A stretch of DNA of 64,000 bases from Rhizobium leguminosarum (lineage in GTDB: Bacteria; Pseudomonadota; Alphaproteobacteria; Rhizobiales; Rhizobiaceae): positions 124,001 to 188,000 of the forward strand of contig NZ_MZMU01000010.1 of assembly GCF_004123835.1 (NCBI RefSeq), read 5' to 3'. The translations under genes were made by a program, and so were the position numbers. Shown one piece after another: positions 26,277 through 35,319 of the stretch. Positions within the stretch are counted from its first letter, which is position 1. Every line of letters begins with the position of its first letter. The notes beneath the pieces were generated by a model that ran no database searches, was not told where the DNA came from, and saw nothing but the letters and a program-made list of their open reading frames with translations.

Positions 26277-27377
26277 CTACCAGACGAGACCGCGGGCCGC
26301 GATATCCTCGACGCGGGTGACGATGCCGCCCCGATGGAAGACCATCGTGTCGAACAGATTGGACACCACGCAGGTGTGGTTCGGGATGATGAAGAGTTTC
26401 TCGCCGATCTGCGGCCGGGGGCCGGTGCAGTTCGACAGGTCGATCACGCCGTGTTCTTCCGAGAGGCTGCTAATCCGCGCTTGGGGATAACCGACGATCA
26501 GCCCGTAATCGCTGAAACCCTGAAGATCCGATGTCAGCGCCTTCGACCCGGCATCGATGACGGCGCGGTCGGCGTTTGGCCGTGACACGACGGTTGCCAG
26601 CACGTGCATGGCGCAATCGTCCTCGGTGCAGTGGCCCATGCGCACCATCTGGCGATCATTGTAGATATAGGTGCCGGCGCGGTGTTCCGTGGCCGAGGTG
26701 ACGAGATGCGCCTCGAAGAGGCTTGGCGTTCCGCCATTGCTGATGATCGGGCAGGTTATGCCTTCCGATGTCAGATGCTCGAGCGCCTCTGTGATGAAGG
26801 CTTCCACGGCGACCGCCGATTGCGGCTTCGGATAGGTCACGATGCCACCGAAGGTGAGGCCGTCGGCAGCGGCGATGCGCTTGGCGAGTGAGGCTGCCTC
26901 CCCCGGTGTCTGCAGGCCGCAGCGGCCGCCGCCGGTATCGCATTCGACCAGTACGTTTAGCGGCTTGTGGCCGGAGAAATGCGCCGCGAGCCCGTCGACC
27001 GTCACTTCGCTGTCGGCGACGACCTTGAGGGCCGAAATCCTTTCGTTCAACTGGGCCAGCCGCTCGAGCTTTTGCGGTCCGACGATGTTGAAGGTGATGA
27101 GGATGTCCTCGAAGCCGGCTTCGGCAAAGACTTCGGCTTCCGTCACCTTCTGGCAATTGATGCCCTTGGCGCCCGCGGCGACCTGCGCGACGGCGAGAGC
27201 CGGGATCTTGTGCGTCTTGATATGCGGGCGGAAGTTCAGCCCGTGCTGATCCATATAGGATTGAACGCGGCTTATGTTTGCAGCCAGCCTGTCTTCGTCG
27301 ATCACAGGACGCGGCGTCGAGAGATCGGCGATCCTGTCGCCTGCCTTGGCGACGACGGCAAACCGGTTGTCATGCAT
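26277..27377 (-). CDS. DSD1/D-threonine aldolase-like PLP enzyme (fold type III)
   Basis: A 366-residue alanine-racemase-fold enzyme of the D-serine dehydratase/D-threonine aldolase group. The PLP lysine is in FRPHIKTHKIPALA. The metal-ligand region near the C-terminus reads IPNHTCVVSNLFDTMVFHRGG (His and Cys). Such enzymes cleave or dehydrate D-3-hydroxyamino acids. It abuts the M81 peptidase gene with no gap, as the last gene of a three-gene operon. A RidA homologue is encoded just across the divergent promoter, which fits an enamine-forming dehydratase; that is inference. Confidence 0.88.
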   Translation of the reverse strand: MHDNRFAVVAKAGDRIADLSTPRPVIDEDRLAANISRVQSYMDQHGLNFRPHIKTHKIPALAVAQVAAGAKGINCQKVTEAEVFAEAGFEDILITFNIVGPQKLERLAQLNERISALKVVADSEVTVDGLAAHFSGHKPLNVLVECDTGGGRCGLQTPGEAASLAKRIAAADGLTFGGIVTYPKPQSAVAVEAFITEALEHLTSEGITCPIISNGGTPSLFEAHLVTSATEHRAGTYIYNDRQMVRMGHCTEDDCAMHVLATVVSRPNADRAVIDAGSKALTSDLQGFSDYGLIVGYPQARISSLSEEHGVIDLSNCTGPRPQIGEKLFIIPNHTCVVSNLFDTMVFHRGGIVTRVEDIAARGLVW

Positions 27378-28853
27378 CTAGGCAGCTCCGCGTTCTGGCC
27401 CGTGTGGGTCGGCGACGATCGGCCATATGGTCTTCGGTGCCCGCCGGTACGGCGTCGTTGCCGGATTATTGGGATAAGGCGTTCCGGCGGAGCAGTAAAG
27501 GATCTCGGCCGCGATCTTCGAGAAGGATGCGAAGAAATGGTTGGTGGATTTGATCACCAGGATCTTCTGCCGGGCGGGATCGATGCCCATCGCTGAAAAG
27601 AGGCTCGGATCGAAGCTTTGAGCGCGCGTCGAATTGAGGATGATGTCGATGCCGTTGAGCACGATATGGGCGGCATCGCCGAAAGGTGCGAGGCTCTCGC
27701 CGAACTGCATCTCGGCATTCTTCACCAGCTTGACGATCTTGACGGTGCCGTCGACGGGATTGCCGGTGCCGGGCGCCGACTTGGCGCCGAAGCGCAGTGG
27801 AATTTCCGCCGCCTCGCCCGCCGCAAAACAAATCTGGACGGCCACCGGATCCCAGATGGTGCCGATCGCGGCACTCGTGACGCCGCGAGCGATCAGCTCT
27901 CCGAGGATAACAGTCGCATCCCCTGCCGTGCCGCCACCCGGATTGTCCCAGACATCGGCGATGACAACCGGCCATGCGGTGGCAGTCATTGCGCGTGAGA
28001 CGGCTTTCTTCTCGTCGATCTGCGGAACCATGAAGGTGCCGCGCTTCGAAAATAGCTCAAGGCCAAGCTCACGTGCCAAAGCCGCGCCTTTTTCCGGCTT
28101 GTTATCAGTTACGACAAGCAGCTTCGTTCCCATTTCGGGAACGTCGCCCACCATGAAGCCGTGGATCACCGAGATCGACAGGATGTCCGGATCATCCTTC
28201 TCGATCTGCATGATCTTGTCGACGAAGGAACGCATGGGCTCGCGCGATGTCGGGAAGACGTCGATCATCTTGCAGTCGAATACCGACATAACAGGCTTGA
28301 TCCGGCCCTCAAGCGTCTCGACCGCGATGCGCCAGAGATCCTCGGCGCGGTCGACGAAGTCCGTATGCGGAAACTCCTTGAAATAGACGGCGAAATCGAG
28401 AGCGGCGACGCGTTTTGCCGTGAGATGGCTGTGCGGATCGAGTTCGGCGCAGATGAGGACATCAGGCCCGACGATCTCGCGGATGCGCGACAGCAGATCG
28501 CCTTCGGTATCCTCGTATCCGGCGGCCACCATGGCGCCATGCAGGCCCATGACGACGGCGTCGACAGGCATTGCCGCGCGGAGTTGCCCGAGGATTTCGT
28601 CACGCAATTCCTCGTAGGTCGCCCGGTTGACGAGGCCTGCGGGATCGGCCCAGGTGGCGGTTCCCTCAATCAGTTCCCAACCCTTTTCTCGGGTGACGCG
28701 CCTTCCGACGGTGATCGGCGCGGTGCAGAGCGTTGGTGTTTCGGGATGCTGGCCGGGCGGGGCATAGAGAGAGGCTTCGAATGCGCGACGATCCACGCAG
28801 ATCGGGGAAAAGGTGTTGGTCTCGGTCGCCAATGCTGCCGTGAAAATGCGCAA
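27378..28853 (-). CDS. M81 family metallopeptidase (MlrC-like)
   Basis: A 491-residue M81 protein related to microcystinase C. Conserved regions are AALATETNTFSPI, MGLHGAMVAAGYEDTEGD, CAELDPHSHLT and the metal-associated VIADVWDNPGGGTAGD. These proteins are often encoded with amino-acid catabolic genes in rhizobia and hydrolyse small peptide or amide substrates; the true substrate here is unknown. It lies between the NTF2-like gene (30 bp upstream) and the PLP-enzyme gene. Confidence 0.92.
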   Translation of the reverse strand: MRIFTAALATETNTFSPICVDRRAFEASLYAPPGQHPETPTLCTAPITVGRRVTREKGWELIEGTATWADPAGLVNRATYEELRDEILGQLRAAMPVDAVVMGLHGAMVAAGYEDTEGDLLSRIREIVGPDVLICAELDPHSHLTAKRVAALDFAVYFKEFPHTDFVDRAEDLWRIAVETLEGRIKPVMSVFDCKMIDVFPTSREPMRSFVDKIMQIEKDDPDILSISVIHGFMVGDVPEMGTKLLVVTDNKPEKGAALARELGLELFSKRGTFMVPQIDEKKAVSRAMTATAWPVVIADVWDNPGGGTAGDATVILGELIARGVTSAAIGTIWDPVAVQICFAAGEAAEIPLRFGAKSAPGTGNPVDGTVKIVKLVKNAEMQFGESLAPFGDAAHIVLNGIDIILNSTRAQSFDPSLFSAMGIDPARQKILVIKSTNHFFASFSKIAAEILYCSAGTPYPNNPATTPYRRAPKTIWPIVADPHGPERGAA

Positions 28854-28883
28854 GAAAGTGGCCTTCGTGTTGTCGACCCCGCG

Positions 28884-29366
28884 TCAACCCATCGGGTTCG
28901 GCAGGTAGCCGGTGAAACCTGAGATTTTCCAGCGTCCTTGGTGAAGCCTGCAGTAATAGAGCGTCTGCCATTGCAGGACGTCCCGGGTATCGTCGGTCTT
29001 GGTAATGCCGCCGTCGAATTTCTTGCGAACGAGGGCCATTTCGCCCTCGATTTCGATATCCTCAAGCGTCGTCGTGGTGAAGATCGCCGTGCGCGCATCT
29101 TCTGCGAAACTCTGCTCGGCGAAATCCTTTGCCTGCCTCAGCCATTCCTGGCGATAGGCCGACAGCGTCGGAAATGCCAGACGCCACCTGTCGGGGCTGA
29201 CCTGCTTCTGGGCATCGATACCGATAAAGCCCTCTTCGACGAAGTCATGCTCCACCATCGACCAATCGGCCGCCAGAAACGCATCGATATCGCGCGGAAC
29301 GAGCATTTCCCAGATGGCATGCCGGGCGCTGTCTGACGGGAAAGGATTCTGGAATGGATCGCGCAT
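28884..29366 (-). CDS. NTF2/SnoaL-like small protein
   Basis: A 160-residue protein with no signal peptide. Its pattern of an N-terminal helical part (FLAADWSMVEHDFVEEGFIGIDA) and a strand-rich C-terminus (LQWQTLYYCRLHQGRWKISGFTGYLPNPMG) resembles NTF2-like proteins. It is the first gene of the M81/PLP operon and starts close to the divergent RidA gene. It may be an isomerase or accessory protein; no catalytic residues are assigned. Confidence 0.7.
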   Translation of the reverse strand: MRDPFQNPFPSDSARHAIWEMLVPRDIDAFLAADWSMVEHDFVEEGFIGIDAQKQVSPDRWRLAFPTLSAYRQEWLRQAKDFAEQSFAEDARTAIFTTTTLEDIEIEGEMALVRKKFDGGITKTDDTRDVLQWQTLYYCRLHQGRWKISGFTGYLPNPMG

Positions 29367-29477
29367 ATCAGCCCCGGATTGAAATTCTTTTCATAAACGG
29401 TGTTTTTCACTGGTCAAATTCTGCTTTCTATGGTCACTTGTCAACTTATCAAGAAAATAATTTGCAAGGACTTCAGC
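29367..29477. promoter_or_regulatory. Divergent promoter region between the NTF2-like and RidA genes
   Basis: This 111-bp AT-rich stretch contains repeated GGTCA/GTCA half-sites (near 29412, 29430 and 29437). On the minus strand a TTGACA -35-like hexamer lies near 29436-29441. The RpiR regulator encoded downstream is the natural candidate to bind here. Confidence 0.45.
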
Positions 29478-29867
29478 ATGCCGATCAAGCGCTATGGCAC
29501 TGTTCAAACCGGCGCCGGCGGCAAGGCGCTGCCTTTCGCACGTGCGGTCGAAGCCGACGGATGGCTGTATGTTTCCGGACAGGTTGCGATGGAAAATGGT
29601 GAAATCATCGACGGCAACATCATCGCCCAGACCCACAAGACGATCGCCAACGTCCTTTCGATCCTCGATGAAGCCGGATATGGCGTCGAGGACGTCGTGC
29701 GCGTCGGCGTCTGGCTCGATGATCCGCGCGATTTCTGGACCTTCAACAAAATCTATGAGGAGTATTTCGGCGAACATCCGCCGGCACGCGCCTGTGTGCA
29801 ATCGTCGATGATGGTTGATTGCAAGGTTGAGATCGACTGCGTGGCCTATAAGAAGAAGGATAGATAG
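29478..29867 (+). CDS. RidA/YjgF family enamine/imine deaminase-like protein
   Basis: A 129-residue RidA-fold protein, usually trimeric. The conserved VSGQVAMENGEIIDGNIIAQTHKTIANVLSILDEAGYGVEDVVRVGVWLDD is present. The substrate-binding arginine region near the C-terminus reads PPARACVQSSMMVDCKVEIDCVAYK. AAGGA precedes the ATG at 29478. RidA hydrolyses reactive 2-aminoacrylate made by PLP dehydratases, and a PLP enzyme of that kind is encoded in the divergent operon. It is followed 21 bp later by the RpiR regulator. Confidence 0.92.
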   Translation: MPIKRYGTVQTGAGGKALPFARAVEADGWLYVSGQVAMENGEIIDGNIIAQTHKTIANVLSILDEAGYGVEDVVRVGVWLDDPRDFWTFNKIYEEYFGEHPPARACVQSSMMVDCKVEIDCVAYKKKDR

Positions 29868-29888
29868 AGAACTATCGGGGGGACGGGC

Positions 29889-30752
29889 TTGGATATCTTT
29901 TCAACGCTGCAGGAAGACAAGGGCCGGCTCTCTCCCTCCGAGAGCCGCATCGCCGAGATCATCGTCAACGACTTCGAGTTTGCCGTGAATGCCTCGATCA
30001 TCGAGCTCGCGGAACGAGCCGAGGTATCGCCGCCGACCGTCACGCGTTTTTGCCGGCGGCTCGGTTGCGAGAGCTTTTCCGACTTCAAGGTGCAGCTTGC
30101 CCGCACCGCCCATATCGGCGTTCGCTATCTGAAACCGGAATCGAAAAGCACCGATCCGGCCGATGTCGCCCAGGATATCATCACCAAGGCCCAGAACGCG
30201 CTCTTTCTCCTGCATCGGTCGCTCGATCTTGCCGCGATCGAAGCCGCCGTTTCGCATATCGCCAAGGCCGATATGATTTATGCGTTCGGGTCGGGCGGCA
30301 ATTCGTCGATGATCGCCGACGAACTCCAGAACCGCCTGTTCCGTCTCGGGCTTCGCATCACGGCAAGTTCCGACCACAGCATGCAGCTGATGATGGCTGC
30401 CGCGGCAAGGCCCGGCGACGTGTTGATCGGCTCGTCCTTCTCGGGGCGCAATATGGAGTTGGTGCGCGCCTTCGAGCTTGCCCGCCAGACCAAGGTGAAG
30501 ACGATCGCGCTCACCCAGACGGCCAGCCCGGTTGCCAAGGCCGCCGAAATCGTCGTGCCGATCGATCTTCCCGAGGGCCACAATATCTATCGCCCGACCT
30601 CGACGCGCATCGCCTACATCGCGACGATCGATATCCTGTCGAGCCTGGTCGCCTATGCCGTTCAACCAAAGGCGACGACCACGCTTCGGCGTATCAAGCA
30701 GCAGCTTGTCATTCACCGTGACGGCGACGACCGGCAATTGCTTGGAGATTGA
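29889..30752 (+). CDS. MurR/RpiR family transcriptional regulator
   Basis: A 287-residue regulator with a TTG start preceded by GGGGGGA. The N-terminal HTH_6 domain (residues 1-77) contains IIELAERAEVSPPTVTRFCRRLGCESFSDFK. The C-terminal SIS domain (about 125-260) contains MIYAFGSGGNSSMIADELQNRLFRLG and binds sugar phosphates in relatives. It lies in an operon with RidA and an SDR, and probably controls the divergent catabolic units. Confidence 0.93.
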   Translation: MDIFSTLQEDKGRLSPSESRIAEIIVNDFEFAVNASIIELAERAEVSPPTVTRFCRRLGCESFSDFKVQLARTAHIGVRYLKPESKSTDPADVAQDIITKAQNALFLLHRSLDLAAIEAAVSHIAKADMIYAFGSGGNSSMIADELQNRLFRLGLRITASSDHSMQLMMAAAARPGDVLIGSSFSGRNMELVRAFELARQTKVKTIALTQTASPVAKAAEIVVPIDLPEGHNIYRPTSTRIAYIATIDILSSLVAYAVQPKATTTLRRIKQQLVIHRDGDDRQLLGD

Positions 30753-30777
30753 GGTTCATGAACGGGAGCGACAGAAA

Positions 30778-31554
30778 ATGACGCAGTCGATTGCCATCGT
30801 TACCGGCGCTGCAGGCGATATCGGCGCGGCGATCGCCGGACGGCTCGCCGATGACCACGACGTCGTGTTGCTCGCCGACATCGATGCCGCGGCTGCGGCT
30901 GCCGTGGCATTGAAGCTCGGGCCGGATAATCGCTTCGTCGCCGTCGAATGCGATGTAACCAGCGAAACGAGCATCGCGGAATTGGCAAAACGCGCCGCCG
31001 ACATCGGCGTGGTGCGCACCCTGGTCAACAATGCGGGTGCTGCCCGCGCGACCAGCCTGCACGACACGACGCCAGCGATCTGGCGGGCGGACAATGCGCT
31101 CAATCTCGAAGCGGCATTCTTATGTTTCCGTGCATTCGAGCCGATGCTGACGGTTTCGAAGGGTTCCGTCGTCAACATCGCCTCGGTCAACGGCATGCAT
31201 GTCTTCGGGCACCCGGCCTATAGCGTCGCCAAGGCAGGCCTTTTGCATTTCACCCGACTGGTCGCCGTGGAATACGGCAAGTTCGGCATCCGCTCCAACG
31301 CCGTCGCGCCCGGCACGGTGAAGACGCAGGCCTGGGAAGCACGCGCGGCAGCCAATCCGAATGTTTTCGAGGAAGCACGCCGTTGGTATCCGCTGCAGCG
31401 CGTCGTCGATCCGAAAGATGTTGCCAATGCCGTGGCCTTCCTTGCCGGTCCCCAGGCCGCAGCCATCAGCGGCGTCTGCCTGCCTGTCGATTGCGGCCTC
31501 ACGGCAGGCCAGGCCGAACTCGCGCGAACCTTCTCGCAATCGGAACATTACTGA
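30778..31554 (+). CDS. Short-chain dehydrogenase/reductase
   Basis: A 258-residue classical SDR. The cofactor motif is TGAAGDIGAA (residues 9-18), followed by NNAGAA, the catalytic serine in VVNIASVNG, and the YSVAK pair (Y and K). GGGAG lies upstream of the ATG at 30778, while the frame extends into the RpiR gene without homology. It is 25 bp after the RpiR gene. The substrate is probably a hydroxy-acid or sugar intermediate of the cluster's pathway, which is inference. Confidence 0.9.
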   Translation: MTQSIAIVTGAAGDIGAAIAGRLADDHDVVLLADIDAAAAAAVALKLGPDNRFVAVECDVTSETSIAELAKRAADIGVVRTLVNNAGAARATSLHDTTPAIWRADNALNLEAAFLCFRAFEPMLTVSKGSVVNIASVNGMHVFGHPAYSVAKAGLLHFTRLVAVEYGKFGIRSNAVAPGTVKTQAWEARAAANPNVFEEARRWYPLQRVVDPKDVANAVAFLAGPQAAAISGVCLPVDCGLTAGQAELARTFSQSEHY

Positions 31555-31557
31555 AAC

Positions 31558-31664
31558 CTAGAGCGGTTCAACTTTTTCATGGAAGCGCAGAACCGCTCTA
31601 ACTTTTTGTTTTTACGCAATTCCGGACGAAAACCGCTTCGCACTTTTCCTGGAATTGCTCTAGA
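31558..31664. repeat. RIME-like rhizobial intergenic element (two palindromes)
   Basis: TAGAGCGGTTC (31559-31569) pairs with GAACCGCTCTA (31590-31600), and GCAATTCC (31616-31623) with GGAATTGC (31651-31658). The element is about 107 bp and lies between the SDR and MFS genes. Size and the two-palindrome plan match the published description of rhizobial RIME elements. Transcribed, it would form two hairpins and may terminate or stabilise mRNA. Confidence 0.7.
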
Positions 31665-31717
31665 GGAAGACGAGAGGAGCAGGTTGTGAAGCCGGCTTAC
31701 TTCTGATCGATGACCGC

Positions 31718-32917
31718 ATGAGCCGCCTTTTCCCCGACGTCTTCCGTAATCCGGCGATCCGCGCAAGCATGATCGCCATTTTCACCTTCGGAATGGCGGG
31801 AGCGATGACCGCACCCTATCGTTCGGTCGTAGGTATCCGCGAATTGGGCTTGAGCGACGGCCTCTATTCCTTCCTGAGTTTCGTCTCGGCGGCGGTGAAC
31901 GTCGTCATCAGCATTCTCCTCGGCAATCTCGCCGACCGGCTTGGCGAGTACCGGTCGACGATGATCGGCGCCTGCCTCTTCGGCATCGTCGGCTACGGCA
32001 TGGTCTACGCCTTTCCGACTGCGGCCATATTCGTCATCAGCGGGTTGCTGCCCCTGCCGATCTACGGGGCGCTGAACTCGCTGCTGTTTGCCAATGCGCG
32101 CGCGGCGATGCACGGCATGAACCGAAGCGACATGGTGACGGCCAACTCGGGCGTGCGCGCCATGATCTCGCTGTCCTGGGTGCTGATCCCAGGGATAACC
32201 GGCCTGCTGCTCTCAGGCGCATCGAGCATGCTGCCGGCCTACCTCTTTGCCAGCATCTCATGCCTGCTCTGCCAGGGGATCATCGTCTTCGCCCTGCCGA
32301 AGCGGGCGGGAACGGAGATGGCAGCAGTTCATCATCTCAGCTATCTCGGCGCGCTTCGCCAGGTGGTTTCGCCGCGCATCTCGGCGCATATCTGCGGAGT
32401 GGCGCTCATTACCAGCACGCTGCATCTCAATGACGCCCTGCTGCCGTTGATCGCCACTGGTGCTGCGCATGGCAGGCTGAGCGACGTCGGCATTCTGGTC
32501 GGCATCGTCGCATTGCTGGAGGTCGTCTTCATCATCGTCTGGTCGCGGATCGCGCGGAAGGTCGGCCAGATGATGGCGCTTGCCGCCGGTACCATCATCT
32601 ATGCCGTGTTCCTCAGCCTTCTCGGCTTTGCCTCCGAGCCGTGGCACCTCTATGCGCTCACCTTGCTTGCCGGCATCGGAGCGTCGGCGATCATCACCAT
32701 TCCGATCACCTATCTGCAGGATCTGATCGCCGACCGGCCGGGGCTCGGCAGTGCGCTGATCTCCGTCAATATTTTTGCCAGCGCCGGGATCGGCGCGCTG
32801 GTCTTTGCCGCCGGCACCTATTTGGCAGGCTATTCGGGAACCGCGATCCTAAGCGCTGTCACGGGATTGGCGGGGATTACGATCATCGGCCTCTTGCATA
32901 GAGGCAAAGCCCACTAG
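31718..32917 (+). CDS. Major facilitator superfamily transporter, sugar-efflux (SetA)-like
   Basis: A 399-residue inner-membrane protein with about 12 hydrophobic segments. The cytoplasmic loop motif after helix 2 reads GNLADRLGEYRSTM. The overall pattern (AMTAPYRSVVGIRELGLSDGLYSFLSF...) resembles SetA-type sugar efflux transporters more than drug pumps. It lies 97 bp upstream of a ROK regulator. Direction of transport and substrate are uncertain. Confidence 0.82.
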   Translation: MSRLFPDVFRNPAIRASMIAIFTFGMAGAMTAPYRSVVGIRELGLSDGLYSFLSFVSAAVNVVISILLGNLADRLGEYRSTMIGACLFGIVGYGMVYAFPTAAIFVISGLLPLPIYGALNSLLFANARAAMHGMNRSDMVTANSGVRAMISLSWVLIPGITGLLLSGASSMLPAYLFASISCLLCQGIIVFALPKRAGTEMAAVHHLSYLGALRQVVSPRISAHICGVALITSTLHLNDALLPLIATGAAHGRLSDVGILVGIVALLEVVFIIVWSRIARKVGQMMALAAGTIIYAVFLSLLGFASEPWHLYALTLLAGIGASAIITIPITYLQDLIADRPGLGSALISVNIFASAGIGALVFAAGTYLAGYSGTAILSAVTGLAGITIIGLLHRGKAH

Positions 32918-33013
32918 CCGGCGCCATCGGCAAAGAGGACGTGACGAAGAATCTGGCTTTCATCGGTGTTCGTCTTGTGACAAGGGTGACGCACCATTTC
33001 CTTTGAAGGCGAC

Positions 33014-34216
33014 ATGAAGGCGATATCCGGCACGAATCTCGAGCAGGCCAAGTCTCACAACCGGCGTGTGGTGATCGAGGCTGTCCGCACGAACGGTCCC
33101 TTGTCGCGCGCGGCGATCGCCCGGATGACGGCGCTGACCGCCCAGACCGTGTCGAACATCGTCGAGGAGCTGGAGAGATCGCACCTTCTCGTTCCGTCCG
33201 AGGCGCAGAAGCTGGCGCGTGGCCAGCCGATCATCCCTTACACCATCAATCCGCGCGGCGCCTATTCGATAGGCCTCGAACTTGGCCGCCAGCGCGCAAG
33301 CGGGGTCCTGACGGATCTCTCCGGCGCCGTTTGCGCGCGCATCGAGCGCCACGTCGAACATCCCGATCCGCAAACGGCGATGCCGGCTCTCCAGTCCATT
33401 GTCGAGGATCTTCAGCAGGCCTTCGCCTTCGACCGGAACAGGCTGCTCGGCGTCGGGATGGCCCTGCCCGGCCGCTATGCCGATGGCGGCACCACCTCTC
33501 TCAGCCCGCTGAACCTGCCCGGCTGGCAGGATTTTCCTGTCGGGCACGAGCTGGAACAGCGGGTAAAGGTGCCGGTGCTGGTCGAGAACGATGCGACGGC
33601 GGCCGCGATCGGCGAGCGTCTTCATGGTGTTGCCCGCGGTTTCGCCAGCTTCGTCTATCTGTTTCTCGCAGGCGGTGGTGGCATCGGCGCCGGAATGTTC
33701 CTCGATGGCCACCTCTACAAGGGCAGCCGCAACAATGCCGGCGAGATCGGGCATGTCATCGTCGAACCGCATGGCAAGCTCTGCAGCTGCGGCAAGCGCG
33801 GCTGTCTGGATCGCTACGTTTCGCCGGCCGTCGCCTACGAATTCATGGGCATTGCCAATGCCGAGGAGCTGTCGCCCGACGATCTCGATGCGCTGATCGC
33901 CAAGGGCGGCGAAGGTCTCGACGCCTGGCTGGATCAGGCCGTCCACCCGCTGCGGCAGACCGTCGATTTTCTGGAACTTGCCTTCGATCCGCAGACCATC
34001 GTGCTCGGCGGCAGCATATCGACATCGCTGATGCTTCGGCTTGCAGAGCGGCTGGAGCCGCTGCACACCCCGATCGACCCCAATCAGAAGCGGGCGGTAC
34101 CTCGGGTGATGATCGGCATGACCGGCAAGGATACGGCAATCCTCGGCGCCGCCGCCCTGCCGATCTTTTCCGAAACCAATCCGCGCTTCGACGTCCTGCA
34201 AAAGCCGCTCGGCTAG
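33014..34216 (+). CDS. ROK family transcriptional regulator/kinase-like protein
   Basis: A 400-residue NagC/XylR-type protein. An N-terminal winged HTH (about residues 18-60, RAAIARMTALTAQTVSNIVEELERSHLL) is followed by a ROK sugar-kinase-like domain. The zinc motif CSCGKRGC is near residue 257 and the family's VENDATAAAIGER precedes it. It probably represses the upstream MFS gene in response to a sugar. Its last 48 coding bases are repeated 2 kb downstream. Confidence 0.93.
   Translation: MKAISGTNLEQAKSHNRRVVIEAVRTNGPLSRAAIARMTALTAQTVSNIVEELERSHLLVPSEAQKLARGQPIIPYTINPRGAYSIGLELGRQRASGVLTDLSGAVCARIERHVEHPDPQTAMPALQSIVEDLQQAFAFDRNRLLGVGMALPGRYADGGTTSLSPLNLPGWQDFPVGHELEQRVKVPVLVENDATAAAIGERLHGVARGFASFVYLFLAGGGGIGAGMFLDGHLYKGSRNNAGEIGHVIVEPHGKLCSCGKRGCLDRYVSPAVAYEFMGIANAEELSPDDLDALIAKGGEGLDAWLDQAVHPLRQTVDFLELAFDPQTIVLGGSISTSLMLRLAERLEPLHTPIDPNQKRAVPRVMIGMTGKDTAILGAAALPIFSETNPRFDVLQKPLG
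34165..34212 (+). repeat. 48-bp direct repeat, copy 1 (3' end of the ROK gene)
   Basis: These bases encode the end of the ROK protein (FSETNPRFDVLQKPLG) and recur at 36210-36257 with a single mismatch (c/t). The two copies bracket the EamA and AraC genes. Confidence 0.9.
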
Positions 34217-34251
34217 CTACCTCCGCCCGGGAGATTGCCGAGGCCAGCCTC

Positions 34252-35166
34252 TCATCCGCCTGCGGGCAGCCTCGCATCTGACTGCGGCGGGCGACGGGCT
34301 AGAGGTCGCGCAAAGATGACCACGTTGCCGAGAAGCGTCAGCGCCAGGCCGATCAGGCCTAGGCCGGTCCAGTGGTAGCCCTCGAAGACCGTCGACAATG
34401 ACAGGGCGACGATCGGGAACAGCACGGTGGCATAGGCAGCGCGTGAGGAGCCGATGCGGGACACCAGCATGAGGTAGGTGGTGAAGCCGATCACCGATCC
34501 GATTGCCGCGAGATAGAGCAGCGCGGCAAGATAGGTGATGTTGGGCGGCGCCACGATCGGCGTTTGCGTCACGGCAATCAGGAAGAGAAGAATGATCGCG
34601 CCATAGGTCATGCCCCAGGCATTGGCGGTCAGCGGTGAAATTCCGGCCGCGCTGTTTCGACGCGATGCCATGTTGCCCAGCGAGAAGAACAGCGTGCCAA
34701 GCGCTGCGAGCCCGATCCCTTTCAACGTGCCCATATCGAAATCGACGACAACGTCCTGTCCGAAAAGGAGGAGGAGCCCAGTTGCCCCGAGCGCGGCTGC
34801 GAGAAGCGTGCGGCCTGTAATGCGGTCGCCGAAGAAGAGGCGCGCATTGACGGCATTGTAGATCGTTGCGAGCGAGAAGATCACGGAGATTAGCCCGGAC
34901 GGGATAGAGGCGGCGGCGTTGTAGAAGCAGATGAAATTGAGGCTGAACAGGCAGAGCGCTTGCGCAAGGATGAAAGGTTGATCGCGCAAGGCAGGGAGCT
35001 TGAGCCGCCGCATGACGGCCAGGATGGTGACCAGGATCACTGCTGCCACCGCAAATCTGTAAAAGACCGAGACCAGGACCGGCACGGGACCGACCTGCAT
35101 CGCGATGGCGATCCAAGTCGTCCCCCATATGAGCACGGTGGCGATGAAAAGAGCGGCATTTGCCAT
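34252..35166 (-). CDS. EamA-family (DMT) transporter
   Basis: A 304-residue membrane protein with ten predicted helices in two EamA repeats. It begins MANAALFIATVLIWGTTWIAIAMQVG, typical of RhaT/YdcZ-like metabolite exporters. The ATG at 35166 was chosen because upstream codons lack homology and cross the divergent promoter. It diverges from an AraC regulator and lies within a segment flanked by a 48-bp repeat, so the pair may have been gained together. Confidence 0.88.
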   Translation of the reverse strand: MANAALFIATVLIWGTTWIAIAMQVGPVPVLVSVFYRFAVAAVILVTILAVMRRLKLPALRDQPFILAQALCLFSLNFICFYNAAASIPSGLISVIFSLATIYNAVNARLFFGDRITGRTLLAAALGATGLLLLFGQDVVVDFDMGTLKGIGLAALGTLFFSLGNMASRRNSAAGISPLTANAWGMTYGAIILLFLIAVTQTPIVAPPNITYLAALLYLAAIGSVIGFTTYLMLVSRIGSSRAAYATVLFPIVALSLSTVFEGYHWTGLGLIGLALTLLGNVVIFARPLARRPPQSDARLPAGG

Positions 35167-35319
35167 GGAGTGATCCTCGTTTCCCGACCAATAGGCGAAC
35201 CGTGAGCAGGCCTCTTGCAGATTCTTGCTATGAAATCGAATTGCCCGGACTTCCGGCTCGCCTTGCGGGTCGTCCGCCGGTATTGTTCGCGCGGCATGGT
35301 CAGGTGTGGGGAAGAATTG

